A DNA stretch of 44,523 nucleotides from Rhizobium sp. J15 (GCF_002531825.1 NZ_NWSX01000051.1:1-44523), one strand, 5' to 3'. Counted from the stretch's first letter, positions 7,433-15,088 are shown. Translations and numbers: made by a program. Notes: generated from the letters alone by a model not told the origin.

Positions 7433-7921
7433 ATGCGCGGCTCCATTCTATTTCATGCGATAAGAAGCGCCATTCTGGCGCTTTTTTTCATGGCCGCCGC
7501 CTTGCCGGCTTTGGCCCAGGAGGAGATTCGGTTCGACAAGGAGCCGCTGCTCATCCAGACCGCCGCGGGCAAGACGCTGCGTTTCACCGTCGAGGTCGCC
7601 TCGTCAGCCGATCAGCGTGCGCGTGGCCTGATGTTCCGCAAGACGATGGCCGATGATGCCGGCATGATCTTCGATTTCGGCCAGTCGCGGCGCGTCGGCA
7701 TGTGGATGGAAAACACCATCCTGCCGCTCGACATGCTCTTTGCCGACGATACCGGCACGATCCGCCACATCAAGGAAAACGCCAAACCCTATTCGCGCGA
7801 CGTGATCGATTCGATGGGCGAGGTGAAATATGTCGTCGAACTCAACGCCGGCATCGTCGCCAAGCTCGGAATCAAAACCGGCGACAGGATCGTAAGCGCC
7901 ACGACGACGAAGGCGAAGTGA
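7433..7921 (+). CDS. Exported DUF192 family protein
   Basis: 162 residues. A Sec signal peptide covers about residues 1-29, with Arg-containing n-region, hydrophobic core SAILALFFMAAA and cleavage after ALAQ. The rest is a DUF192 domain with the family-typical motifs RARGLMFR and VGMWMENTILPLDMLF. The function of DUF192 is not established. The start codon is 1 nt after the cold-shock stop codon and lacks its own strong ribosome-binding site, so translation is probably coupled. An intrinsic-terminator sequence at 7466-7488 is read as signal-peptide codons. An ATG at 7490 would avoid it but would destroy the signal peptide. Confidence 0.9.
   Translation: MRGSILFHAIRSAILALFFMAAALPALAQEEIRFDKEPLLIQTAAGKTLRFTVEVASSADQRARGLMFRKTMADDAGMIFDFGQSRRVGMWMENTILPLDMLFADDTGTIRHIKENAKPYSRDVIDSMGEVKYVVELNAGIVAKLGIKTGDRIVSATTTKAK
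7466..7488 (+). terminator. Intrinsic terminator inside the DUF192 signal-peptide codons
   Basis: AGCGCC-ATTCT-GGCGCT is followed by a run of seven T (7482-7488). The 6-bp stem is perfect, with a 5-nt loop. By sequence it is a standard rho-independent terminator placed 35-57 nt after the cold-shock stop codon, where that gene's terminator is expected. It lies within the open frame of the next gene. Confidence 0.7.
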
Positions 7922-7966
7922 CGGCGGCGCGTGAGCGCGCGCGAATGATCGTGCGGCTCTCAAGGA

Positions 7967-7990
7967 ATTCAATAATATCAGGGTATTGAA

Positions 7991-7991
<1 letters not shown>
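7967..7991 (-). terminator. Hairpin directly after tRNA-Pro
   Basis: ATTCAATA (7967-7974) and TATTGAAT (7984-7991) are exact reverse complements separated by 9 nt, and the right arm touches the tRNA 3' end. It is AT-rich and lacks a U-run, so it may be a processing or weak termination signal. Confidence 0.35.
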
Positions 7992-8067
<76 letters not shown>

Positions 8068-8219
8068 TGCCGTGAATGGCAGGGGGAATACACGGTTCGC
8101 TTTGCCGTCGCAACCCATAAAACCTGCCCGGCCAGGAGATTCCTCGCCGGGATGTGGGTGCCACACAGAAAATCTTGGTGATGCCGCCGGTTTGGTACCC
8201 TCAAGGCACGATGGGACGT

Positions 8220-8333
8220 TCAGCCCTGACCGAGCAGGCCGATATATTGCGCGTAGCTGATGGCAACGTAGAAGAAGGCCGTAATGACAGCGCCGATCAC
8301 AATGGCATTAAACTCTGCCGAACGTCTCGTCAT
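8220..8333 (-). CDS. Possible 37-residue single-span membrane protein
   Basis: From the ATG at 8333 it encodes a short basic N-terminus (MTRRSAEFN), then one hydrophobic helix (AIVIGAVITAFFYVAISYA) and a short polar tail. The layout is typical of small bacterial inner-membrane proteins and fits the positive-inside rule. The ribosome-binding site is weak. An upstream in-frame start at 8405 would add 24 residues. No family is recognised; it lies alone between tRNA-Pro and the NDUFS4-like gene. Confidence 0.4.
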   Translation of the reverse strand: MTRRSAEFNAIVIGAVITAFFYVAISYAQYIGLLGQG

Positions 8334-8703
8334 AATTCTAAATCCGCTAAACCCGACTGGGGCGTAAACTAGTGCCGAGCGTTGTATGCGGCAATCTCGT
8401 TGCAATCACAACATGAGACAGCCGGTAACATTCGGGAATTCGACCCGCAAATCTCCCGCATTTCAAGGTGCTGCGGGGCCGGGCTAGGGAAACATATCCA
8501 CAGTGGCTTTGGCGGCCAAGACTGATTTTTCACTGTGCCGCCCGCCACAAGGCGAAACGGGCGCCGGTATTACCAGCCGCCTTTTTTCTTGAAAAACCGG
8601 GGATTCGCGGATAAGCAAAATTCATCTCTTTGCATTATCCCTTCGGGGTGAAGCAAAGGCCCGGCAACGGGATCGAGACCCTATATTCGGAGACGCCGCA
8701 GTC
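8334..8703. other. Intergenic region with possible small-RNA terminator
   Basis: 370 bases without a clear gene. It holds an interrupted hairpin (GGCG, GGT paired with ACC, CGCC; 8560-8581) followed by six T (8582-8587), which could end a plus-strand transcript. A two-part inverted repeat, GGATAA-CAAA / TTTG-TTATCC, lies at 8609-8640, within 65-100 nt of the NDUFS4-like start. No annotated transcript unit upstream would need the terminator. Confidence 0.4.
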
Positions 8704-9009
8704 ATGTCTGCCAAGATCTATCGTCCAGCCAAGACCGCCATGCAGTCCGGCAAGGCCAAGACCCATCTCTGGGTGCTCGAATTCGATCAGGAGTCGCCGC
8801 GCAAGATCGATCCGATGATGGGCTACACTTCCTCCCGCGACACGCGCCAGCAGGTGAAGCTCACCTTTGAAACGCAGGCGCTTGCGGAAGCCTACGCCCA
8901 GCGCAACGGCATCGAATATCGTGTCATCGCCCCGAAAGATCCGGCCCGCCAGGTCGTCGCTTATCCGGACAATTTCCGCTATACCCGTACGCAGCCCTGG
9001 ACGCACTGA
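8704..9009 (+). CDS. NADH dehydrogenase (complex I) accessory subunit, NDUFS4-like
   Basis: 101 residues. Matches the ETC complex I subunit family (NDUFS4, 18-kDa/AQDQ subunit) found in alphaproteobacteria and mitochondria. The start AKIYRPAKTAMQSG, the central WVLEFDQ and the end YPDNFRYTRTQPWTH are typical. In the bovine enzyme this subunit stabilises the NADH-binding module at its join with the Q module. It is encoded alone, away from any nuo operon. The ATG follows an AGACGCCGC stretch with only a partial ribosome-binding site. Confidence 0.9.
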   Translation: MSAKIYRPAKTAMQSGKAKTHLWVLEFDQESPRKIDPMMGYTSSRDTRQQVKLTFETQALAEAYAQRNGIEYRVIAPKDPARQVVAYPDNFRYTRTQPWTH

Positions 9010-9066
9010 GATTTCTCGTCCACATATGCCGCATCCGGTCGCGTTTCCCGAGCGCGGCCAGCAGAC

Positions 9067-9143
<77 letters not shown>

Positions 9144-9237
9144 TCTTTTCGTTGTTCATACTGAAGACGTAGGTCACGCTGATTTAAACCGGGCTCCCAC
9201 GCGGATGCGGACCGACGTTGCTGTGTTGCCGATCGGA

Positions 9238-10407
9238 TCATTCGAAGGCAGGGGGCGTGGGCTCCGTGGCAGAGACCCAGTGTACCCACACGCGCACTCC
9301 GCGGTCCTTCAGCGTATCGAAGACACGCCTAGCTGGTGTCCCCACCTTTGTGACCTCGTCATAAATCTCGTCGTCGAGAACCCTCACTTCTTTCAGCGTC
9401 GGCAGCCCGAGCAGCGTTTCGATATGGTCTGCCCCGGTGCTGAGACTCAGATACTCCAGTCTCCCAAATGAAAGAAGCGTTCGAATGTCGATCTTTCCGA
9501 TCATCGAGATTGCGGAAAAGCTTTTGAGATTCCTGCAAAGCTCGATCCCTGAGAGGTCGGTGACGTTGAAGACATCGTCCTCGCCGTCCCAGAAATGCCA
9601 GACGTACCTATAGACGCTTCCTCCGCCGTCGAACGCGATTTCCTCTACCGTGGTAAGCAACTCGTTAGTCAAAGGATATCGCGCCAGATAATCCTGCGCC
9701 TCGGGCATGATTTCATAGCCTTCGCTCTCAAGATCGACGGCCCGGCCGAGGACGTGGGTCGCAAGCTGTGCCGGGGTTCCAAGATCAATCTGCTTGGCGT
9801 CGAGAAGCGATGATAGCACGACGAGCTTGAGATTTGGGTCGGCAAAGGGCGCGCCGGGGATGCCTGCTGCCGCCGGATAAGGTGGTTCCGTCGGCTCCGG
9901 ATATTCCGCCGCCGGGTTGGAAAAGCCGATTTCGTTGACGGTCTCCAGCGTGAGGCGGATCCGCAAAGTGTAACCCTCCGGATAGTGCCGCACGCCCATA
10001 CGCACGCCTCGCATCATCGGAATATCGTCTCCGATCTCGAGAGATGGCATGGCTGCGCGTAGCTGTTCGATCTTCATTCCCATTGCGATCCCTTCGACGG
10101 GACGCAGAAAGCGATGATCGTAATTGAGCATTCCGATGAAGCCGTTCTCATCAATCCATGCAACGAATCCATGGCTGTTCTCAAGCAGATCGATCTTGCC
10201 GCCTTTATGCGCAGCAAGTGGCTTCCACGCCGACCCCATCGCTGCCTGGACTTTCGCCATCGGCATCCCGGGTCTTAGGACCGCGAGCGCCGCAACATCC
10301 ACGCTTTCATTTAACGCCGCCATCGCCCGCCCTCCATGAATAGCTCCAAGCGCGACCGCGGCCGCGCCCTTCATCAATTCTCGTTTTCGCATCAAAACGT
10401 CAGTCAT
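9238..10407 (-). CDS. Exported protein with BamE-like repeats and leucine-rich tail, unknown function
   Basis: About 389 residues. The N-terminus MRKRELMKGAAAVALGAIHG followed by GRAMA resembles a Tat or Sec signal peptide. Two copies of a G-M-x4-(V/L)-x-A-A-M motif follow (GMPMAKVQAAM and GMKIEQLRAAM), reminiscent of SmpA/BamE-type 'GMT' helices. The middle segment (NLKLVVLSSLLDAKQIDLG, then YRYVWHFWDGEDDVFNV) recalls the DUF6892 family; I am unsure of that. The C-terminus has leucine-rich-repeat-like strands (LKSFSAISM, LEYLSLST, LKEVRVLDD). ATG at 10407 is used; 10392 (directly before RKREL) or GTG at 10437 are possible. No operon partner. Confidence 0.75.
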   Translation of the reverse strand: MTDVLMRKRELMKGAAAVALGAIHGGRAMAALNESVDVAALAVLRPGMPMAKVQAAMGSAWKPLAAHKGGKIDLLENSHGFVAWIDENGFIGMLNYDHRFLRPVEGIAMGMKIEQLRAAMPSLEIGDDIPMMRGVRMGVRHYPEGYTLRIRLTLETVNEIGFSNPAAEYPEPTEPPYPAAAGIPGAPFADPNLKLVVLSSLLDAKQIDLGTPAQLATHVLGRAVDLESEGYEIMPEAQDYLARYPLTNELLTTVEEIAFDGGGSVYRYVWHFWDGEDDVFNVTDLSGIELCRNLKSFSAISMIGKIDIRTLLSFGRLEYLSLSTGADHIETLLGLPTLKEVRVLDDEIYDEVTKVGTPARRVFDTLKDRGVRVWVHWVSATEPTPPAFE

Positions 10408-10547
10408 CCCTCTTTGTCGCGGCCGTCCTATGACCACTATACGACAAAGTGCAACTCATGGCTGAAATTTCAATCCTATGCTGACAGCTGATCCGCCGGA
10501 CGGTCTCTCGGCGGCTTGCAAGCCGGGCGCTGCAAGCCGCCGCATGC

Positions 10548-10880
10548 TTAGCGGCCCTGAAAGATCTTGATTACCTTTGGCGTGAATCGATGCTGTCTGA
10601 CGTCGACAACATCATCATAGGTAAGGCGGCCGGAAACCAGGGCTGCAACAAATCGCTCGCACGCAACCCTCGGCGCGTCCTTGTCCGAAACGCTTGTCAC
10701 AAGTCCTGCACCGCGGCGGCCATTCGCATCAAATCCCTTCGCGCAGTCTTTCACGACTTCACTTCTTGCCCTTGAACTGCCTTGCAGCAATGTGACGTAA
10801 GCTTCGTAGTCCTGACGCGTTGGGACGCATGCGGTCAGAAGTCCAATGGCAATTATTATTGTTACGGTACGAGCGCGCAT
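10548..10880 (-). CDS. Small putative lipoprotein
   Basis: 110 residues. A signal peptide with lipobox LLTAC (lipidated Cys18) is followed by a mostly helical, charged domain with two further cysteines (KDCAKG, VACERF) that may pair as a disulfide in the periplasm. No family recognised. The next minus-strand gene upstream (11021-11335) is also a small exported protein with a cysteine pair, so the two may be related in role. Confidence 0.75.
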   Translation of the reverse strand: MRARTVTIIIAIGLLTACVPTRQDYEAYVTLLQGSSRARSEVVKDCAKGFDANGRRGAGLVTSVSDKDAPRVACERFVAALVSGRLTYDDVVDVRQHRFTPKVIKIFQGR

Positions 10881-11020
10881 TTAATATTGTCCCCTAATTA
10901 CAATCGATGGCGCCTGATGTTTATTTCGATTCGTGCGGCGCGCGAAAGGACAAGCGCGAAATCCTACTGATTTCGCTGAAAGGTGGAAAAATTGCTGATG
11001 TCGTAGCCGAGAGCTTCTTC

Positions 11021-11335
11021 TCAGCGATCCAGAAAATGATCGAAATAGACCTTGGGTATGGGATAGGCGTAGACGCCTCTGTCGACGAAGCTGTACCTGT
11101 AGAGGCAGCTTCTCAGCGCCGCATTGTATTCCAGGCTCTGTGGATCCGGTGAGCCCCTGCGCAATGAGCTTGCTTCCGGCACGCAGCGTTGAAGCGCCTT
11201 GTCGTATCGTGCAAGGAGCACGGGGTCGGTATCGACCCGAATGCCGCCGTGATAGGATTGATAGTTCGAAGGGGATTCTGCGGCCGAAATACAGCCCAGG
11301 CTAAGCGTAAGACCAACTGCTGCCATCAATCTCAT
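11021..11335 (-). CDS. Small exported protein, unknown function
   Basis: 104 residues from the ATG at 11335, chosen because GGGAG lies 8 nt upstream and the start opens a signal peptide (MRLMAAVGLTLSLGCISAAE). It could be cleaved by signal peptidase I after ISA, or lipidated at the Cys of SLGC. The mature part holds two cysteines (QRCVPE, RSCLYR) and many aromatic residues. No family recognised. An extra 8 residues upstream are possible but would spoil the signal. Confidence 0.7.
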   Translation of the reverse strand: MRLMAAVGLTLSLGCISAAESPSNYQSYHGGIRVDTDPVLLARYDKALQRCVPEASSLRRGSPDPQSLEYNAALRSCLYRYSFVDRGVYAYPIPKVYFDHFLDR

Positions 11336-11495
11336 TGGACAGTCTCCCGTGTCGCTCATACGAAGTAATCGAGTACGATATTATTGGTTCCTGCATTTAT
11401 GAGCAAGGAGACTTGTGAATAGCATCTGCATGGGCGCGTGACTTTTGATCGTCCGGCCTGGAAATGAGGATTTGCATTCCCGAGCCTCCTCGGCC

Positions 11496-11530
11496 GGATG
11501 GCTGCGGCCGAAAAATGGCGGCAGCCACCC
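11496..11530 (-). terminator. Hairpin downstream of the DUF3597 gene
   Basis: GGATGGCTGC (11496-11505) and GCAGCCACCC (11521-11530) can form a 10-bp stem with one wobble pair and a 15-nt loop, starting 8 nt after the DUF3597 stop codon. No U-run follows, so it could be a weak terminator or an mRNA 3'-end stabiliser. Confidence 0.4.
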
Positions 11531-11538
11531 GTCATCGC

Positions 11539-11979
11539 TCAATCCAGGAGATCGGCCGGAACCTTGCCGCCGTTTTCTGAAAGCCGCTTCATCAGTGCCT
11601 TGTGCAGCCATATATTCATTTTCGCGGAATCGTTGGTGTCGCCGGTGTAGCCGAGTTCGGCGGCGAGTTCCTTGCGTTCGGCGAGGCTCGCATCCATTCC
11701 GACAGCCTTCATCAGGTCCACGATCGAGTGGCGCCAGTCGAGTTTCTGGCCGCTCTTCTTCACCGCCGCGTCGAGGATGGGAACGATATCGACTGTTGCC
11801 GCTGCCGGGGCTGGGGCCGCCTTGCTCTGCGCTGGAGAAGCCGTCGGCGCCTGGCTGGGCGCAGGCGAGGGTGAAACGGGAGCCTGGGCCGGCGCTGCCT
11901 TTGGTGCACTGGCGGCAGCGGGTTCGGCAGCTTTGGCTTCTCCAAAGATTGCATGTTTGATTTTGTCGAAAATGCCCAT
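11539..11979 (-). CDS. DUF3597 family protein
   Basis: 146 residues. The N-terminus MGIFDKIKHAIFG is an amphipathic helix typical of DUF3597 proteins. Next comes a linker of about 45 residues made almost only of Ala, Pro, Ser, Gln and Lys. The conserved C-terminal domain follows (VDIVPILDAAVKKSGQKLDW, then SIVDLMKAVGMDASLAERKE and ELGYTGDTNDSAKMNIWLHK). The domain has a LysM-neighbour-like helical look but its function is unknown. The ATG at 11979 follows an AGGTTCAGGA site; the frame is open for 18 more codons upstream without a good site. Confidence 0.85.
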   Translation of the reverse strand: MGIFDKIKHAIFGEAKAAEPAAASAPKAAPAQAPVSPSPAPSQAPTASPAQSKAAPAPAAATVDIVPILDAAVKKSGQKLDWRHSIVDLMKAVGMDASLAERKELAAELGYTGDTNDSAKMNIWLHKALMKRLSENGGKVPADLLD

Positions 11980-12009
11980 TCCTGAACCTCCGGCTTCGTA
12001 AATTAGGAC

Positions 12010-12440
12010 ATGCTGAACATGGAGTTCCGGCAAGGCATATCCAGAAGAGTGGAAGTTTATTTTTGCCGCCTCAATGGAGGGAGAAACGATCGAGATATCA
12101 GCAGCCAGCTTGATCGACCCGGCCGTCGTCCTATTGGAAGCGATCCTTGTGCCAATCCTTCAGACTTTCGACAGGGCCGCGATATCGGCCGGGATTTGCC
12201 TCGGATGTCTGCTTTTGGCACAATCGTTTCCGCGCCGCTTGCCTGGCGATAACCACAATTGGTTATTGTCGGCTCTCGCGCCGGTTCAGGCGGCGCTAAG
12301 GGGAAACATTGGCTACCCCTTCACGTTGGCTTGGCATGGACGTCCTAGAGAGCAGGCGTCCGATCGATCGAAGGCACGCGCGTTCCTCGATTTTCAGCTG
12401 CCGGACTTCACTGTTCGGCACATGGAAACGGAGGAAGATC
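12010..12440. other. Intergenic region, no supported gene
   Basis: 431 bases between two divergent genes. An open frame starting at 12074 has a hydrophobic stretch in its first 60 codons but runs on through and past the start of the real gene at 12441 in another frame, so I do not call it. No terminator or clear repeat is seen. Confidence 0.5.
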
Positions 12441-13088
12441 ATGACCCATATGCACCTAAGACTGCCGGCTGCCCTGCTTGCGTCCGTCTGCTTGGCCCTT
12501 GCCATGCCGACAGGTCAGGCACATGCGCTCGACATCGGCGTGTCTGTGAACGCCGGGAATACCGCCAGCGCCAATGCCGGGGCTTCGCTCGGCGGCGGAA
12601 GCGGCGTTGATGCAACCGCCGATGCATCCATCGGCGGCTCGAGCGGCATCAACGCGGATGCGAGCGCCAGTGCGGGCAGCGGTCGAGGTATCGATGCCGA
12701 CGTCAATGCTGTCATCGGCGGCGGCGAGGGTCTCGAGACGAACGGCAAAGCCAGGCTCGGCGGCGATCGCGGCGTCAATGCCGATATCAATGCACGGACC
12801 GGCGGCTCCAACGATATAGATGCCAAAGCCACAGCGTCGATTGGTGGCGGAAGCGGCGTTAACGCCGATCTTGCCATTGGCGACGCGAACGGGGCGGAGC
12901 GTATGACAACCGCCGCGCCTGATCGCACCGTCAGCGCATCGCAGGCTCGCACGCTGGATGCCTTTCGCGCCATGCCGGCCGACCAGCGGCGCAAGATGCT
13001 CATCCGTTGCGTCGATATCTCCTCTGGCGGCGTTGATTCAGGTCTTGCCGGTCTTTGCAGCCTGTTGCAGGCGTCGGCCTCCCGCTGA
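12441..13088 (+). CDS. Exported protein with seven tandem 14-residue Gly/Ala/Asp repeats
   Basis: 215 residues. The Sec signal peptide is cleaved after AHA (residue 29). Residues 48-145 are seven uninterrupted 14-residue repeats with consensus A-[SR]-x-G-G-x-x-G-[IV]-[ND]-A-x-x-x. A degenerate version precedes them. The C-terminal 70 residues are different: a helical region (RTLDAFRAMPADQRRKMLIR) with two cysteines (RCVD, LCSLL) that may pair. Repeats of this kind suggest a beta-solenoid or a secreted, flexible or metal-binding surface protein, but I recognise no family. ATG at 12441 has GGAGG 7 nt upstream, a strong site. It is convergent with the aap operon. Confidence 0.85.
   Translation: MTHMHLRLPAALLASVCLALAMPTGQAHALDIGVSVNAGNTASANAGASLGGGSGVDATADASIGGSSGINADASASAGSGRGIDADVNAVIGGGEGLETNGKARLGGDRGVNADINARTGGSNDIDAKATASIGGGSGVNADLAIGDANGAERMTTAAPDRTVSASQARTLDAFRAMPADQRRKMLIRCVDISSGGVDSGLAGLCSLLQASASR
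12582..12875 (+). repeat. Seven in-frame 42-bp repeat units
   Basis: The units encode ASLGGGSGVDATAD, ASIGGSSGINADAS, ASAGSGRGIDADVN, AVIGGGEGLETNGK, ARLGGDRGVNADIN, ARTGGSNDIDAKAT and ASIGGGSGVNADLA, with no gap or insertion between them. The DNA of the units has diverged while the protein register is kept. Confidence 0.9.
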
Positions 13089-13094
13089 ACGTCA

Positions 13095-13128
13095 AAGACC
13101 CGCCGAACCGTAAGGCGCGGCGGGTCTT
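13095..13128. terminator. Bidirectional terminator between the repeat-protein gene and aapP
   Basis: AAGACCCGCCG and CGGCGGGTCTT form a perfect 11-bp stem with a 12-nt loop. It lies between two converging genes, 6 nt after one stop codon and 21 nt after the other. Weak T-tracts on both sides fit use by both. Confidence 0.75.
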
Positions 13129-13149
13129 CGGAAAGCTTCAGCGCGAGAC

Positions 13150-13923
13150 TTAATGCAGGATCTGGCTGAGGAACAGCTTGGTGCGCTCGTGCTGCGGATT
13201 GTCGAAGAATTCGGCCGGCGAATTCTGTTCGACGATCTGGCCCTGATCCATGAAGATGACGCGGTTGGCGACCTGGCGGGCAAAGCCCATTTCATGGGTG
13301 ACGCAGAGCATGGTCATGCCTTCTTCGGCGAGGCCCACCATCGTGTCGAGCACTTCCTTGATCATTTCGGGGTCGAGCGCCGAGGTCGGCTCGTCGAACA
13401 GCATGATCTTCGGGTTCATGCAGAGGGAACGGGCGATCGCCACGCGTTGCTGCTGGCCGCCGGAGAGCTGGCCCGGGTACTTGTTCGCCTGCTCCGGAAT
13501 CTTGACGCGCTTGAGGAAGTGCATGGCGATTTCTTCCGCCTGCTTCTTCGGCATCTTGCGCACCCAGATCGGCGCCAGCGTGCAGTTTTCCAGGATCGTC
13601 AGATGTGGGAAGAGGTTGAAGTGCTGGAACACCATGCCGACTTCGCGCCGAACCTCGTCGATCTTCTTCAGATCGTTGGTGAGTTCGGTTCCGTCGACGA
13701 TGATCTTGCCCTTCTGGTGCTCTTCCAGGCGGTTGATGCAGCGGATCATCGTCGACTTGCCGGAACCCGACGGGCCGGCAATGACGATGCGCTCGCCGCG
13801 CATGACCTTCAGATTGATGTCGCGCAGCACATGGAAATCACCGTACCACTTGTTCATGTTGATGATTTCGATCGCCACTTCCGTTGCGGAAACGGTGAGC
13901 TTTTTAGCTGGAGCTTCAGCCAT
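13150..13923 (-). CDS. aapP: General L-amino-acid ABC transporter, ATP-binding protein
   Basis: 257 residues. Cytoplasmic ATPase of the polar-amino-acid uptake (PAAT) family. Walker A GPSGSGKST is at 50-58, signature LSGGQQQR at 153-160, Walker B IMLFDE at 173-178, then TSALD and the switch histidine in CVTHEMGF. It is the last gene of the aapJQMP operon, 18 nt after aapM. In R. leguminosarum Aap is a broad-specificity amino-acid permease needed, with Bra, for amino-acid cycling in nodules. A terminator follows. Confidence 0.96.
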   Translation of the reverse strand: MAEAPAKKLTVSATEVAIEIINMNKWYGDFHVLRDINLKVMRGERIVIAGPSGSGKSTMIRCINRLEEHQKGKIIVDGTELTNDLKKIDEVRREVGMVFQHFNLFPHLTILENCTLAPIWVRKMPKKQAEEIAMHFLKRVKIPEQANKYPGQLSGGQQQRVAIARSLCMNPKIMLFDEPTSALDPEMIKEVLDTMVGLAEEGMTMLCVTHEMGFARQVANRVIFMDQGQIVEQNSPAEFFDNPQHERTKLFLSQILH

Positions 13924-13941
13924 GATTGTTTTCCCTCATTT

Positions 13942-15087
13942 TTATCGTTTGTGGCCGGTGTCGAGGTGACGTTCGATGAACGCCGAATAGCGCGACATGC
14001 CGAAGCAGAAAAGCCAGAAGGCGAAGCCGGCGAAGATCAGCCCCGTCAGCGGCGTTACCGCGGTTGCCCAGTTCGGATCGGTGAAGAAGAAGCGAACGAT
14101 GCCGAGCAGGTCGTACATGCTGATGATCGACACCAGGGATGTATCCTTGAACATGCCGATGAAGGTGTTGACGATGCCCGGGATCACCAGCTTGATCGCC
14201 TGCGGCAGGATGATTAGCCGCATCTTCTGCCAGTAGCCGAGGCCGAGCGAATCCGCACCCTCGAACTGGCCCTTCGGAATTGCCTGCAGGCCGCCGCGAA
14301 TGACCTCGGCCATATAGGCGGAGGCGAAGATCGAAACGCCGATGATCGCGCGCAGGAGCTTGTCCACCGTCCAGCCGGCCGGCAGGAAAAGCGGCAGCAT
14401 GACGCTCGCCATGAAGAGCACGGTAATCAGCGGCACGCCGCGGACGACTTCGATGAAGATGATGCAGACCGTGCGGATGACAGGCATCTGCGAGCGTCTT
14501 CCGAGCGCCAGGACGATGCCGAGCGGGAAGGAGACAGCGATGCCGACGAAGGAGAGCACCAGCGTCACCATCAGTCCGCCCCAGCGCGGAGTCTCGATGA
14601 CTTCCAGGCCGAATCCACCGTACAGCAGAACGAAGGAAACGATCGGCAGCACGATGAAGAGCAGGATGGCGTTCAGGCCCTTGCGCGGCGCCGAAGGGAT
14701 GAGCATCGGCACCAGCAGAAGTACGAATAGAATGCCGACCAGCGTCGGCCGCCAGCGCTCGTCGATCGGGTAGCCACCGTAGATGATCTGGTCGAACTTG
14801 GCGTTGATGAAGGCCCAGCATGCACCATTCCAACCGTCCGGCTGGATGCCCCCTTGAACGGTCGTGGCGCAGAAGGTGCGATCCGAGCCGGTCCAGACCG
14901 CCTGCACGAAGAGCCAGTCGATCGCATGGAAGAGAGCCCAGGAAAGAAAGACCAGGGCCACGATGGTAAGGACCATGTCCTTTGGTGTCGCAAGCAGGTT
15001 GCGGCGGATCCAGGCTCCGGCACCCTTTTCTCCCGCAGGAGGCGGTTCCGGCGCCAGCATGGCGGTTCTGACGAAACTGTTGCTCAT
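13942..15087 (-). CDS. aapM: General L-amino-acid ABC transporter, permease
   Basis: 381 residues from the ATG at 15087. Inner-membrane permease of the His/Glu/Gln family with several transmembrane helices. The conserved cytoplasmic EAA loop appears as EVIRGGLQAIPKGQFEGADS followed by LGLGYWQKMRLIILPQA, where the ATPase docks. Like other Aap-type permeases it has a long extra N-terminal part before the transport domain. The start lies 1 nt past the aapQ stop codon, with GGAG shared from the aapQ end, so translation is coupled. It forms the heterodimer with AapQ. Confidence 0.95.
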   Translation of the reverse strand: MSNSFVRTAMLAPEPPPAGEKGAGAWIRRNLLATPKDMVLTIVALVFLSWALFHAIDWLFVQAVWTGSDRTFCATTVQGGIQPDGWNGACWAFINAKFDQIIYGGYPIDERWRPTLVGILFVLLLVPMLIPSAPRKGLNAILLFIVLPIVSFVLLYGGFGLEVIETPRWGGLMVTLVLSFVGIAVSFPLGIVLALGRRSQMPVIRTVCIIFIEVVRGVPLITVLFMASVMLPLFLPAGWTVDKLLRAIIGVSIFASAYMAEVIRGGLQAIPKGQFEGADSLGLGYWQKMRLIILPQAIKLVIPGIVNTFIGMFKDTSLVSIISMYDLLGIVRFFFTDPNWATAVTPLTGLIFAGFAFWLFCFGMSRYSAFIERHLDTGHKR

Positions 15088-15088
15088 C

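Noticed and set aside
7490..7921. Alternative DUF192 start at 7490 that would avoid the terminator overlap
   Set aside because: It would remove the Arg-containing n-region and the hydrophobic core, leaving a DUF192 protein without a signal peptide but with a leftover cleavage motif; the 7433 start is more coherent.
8499..8507. ATATCCACA as a DnaA box and possible origin
   Set aside because: Single copy with one mismatch, no cluster of boxes and no replication genes nearby.
10907..11152. An 81-codon plus-strand frame overlapping the small exported protein gene
   Set aside because: The opposite strand has a signal peptide and a good ribosome-binding site; this frame has neither.
12074..12610. 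A 178-codon open frame upstream of and overlapping the repeat-protein gene
   Set aside because: The first 60 codons look hydrophobic, but the frame continues out of register through the well-supported gene at 12441 and has no family match.
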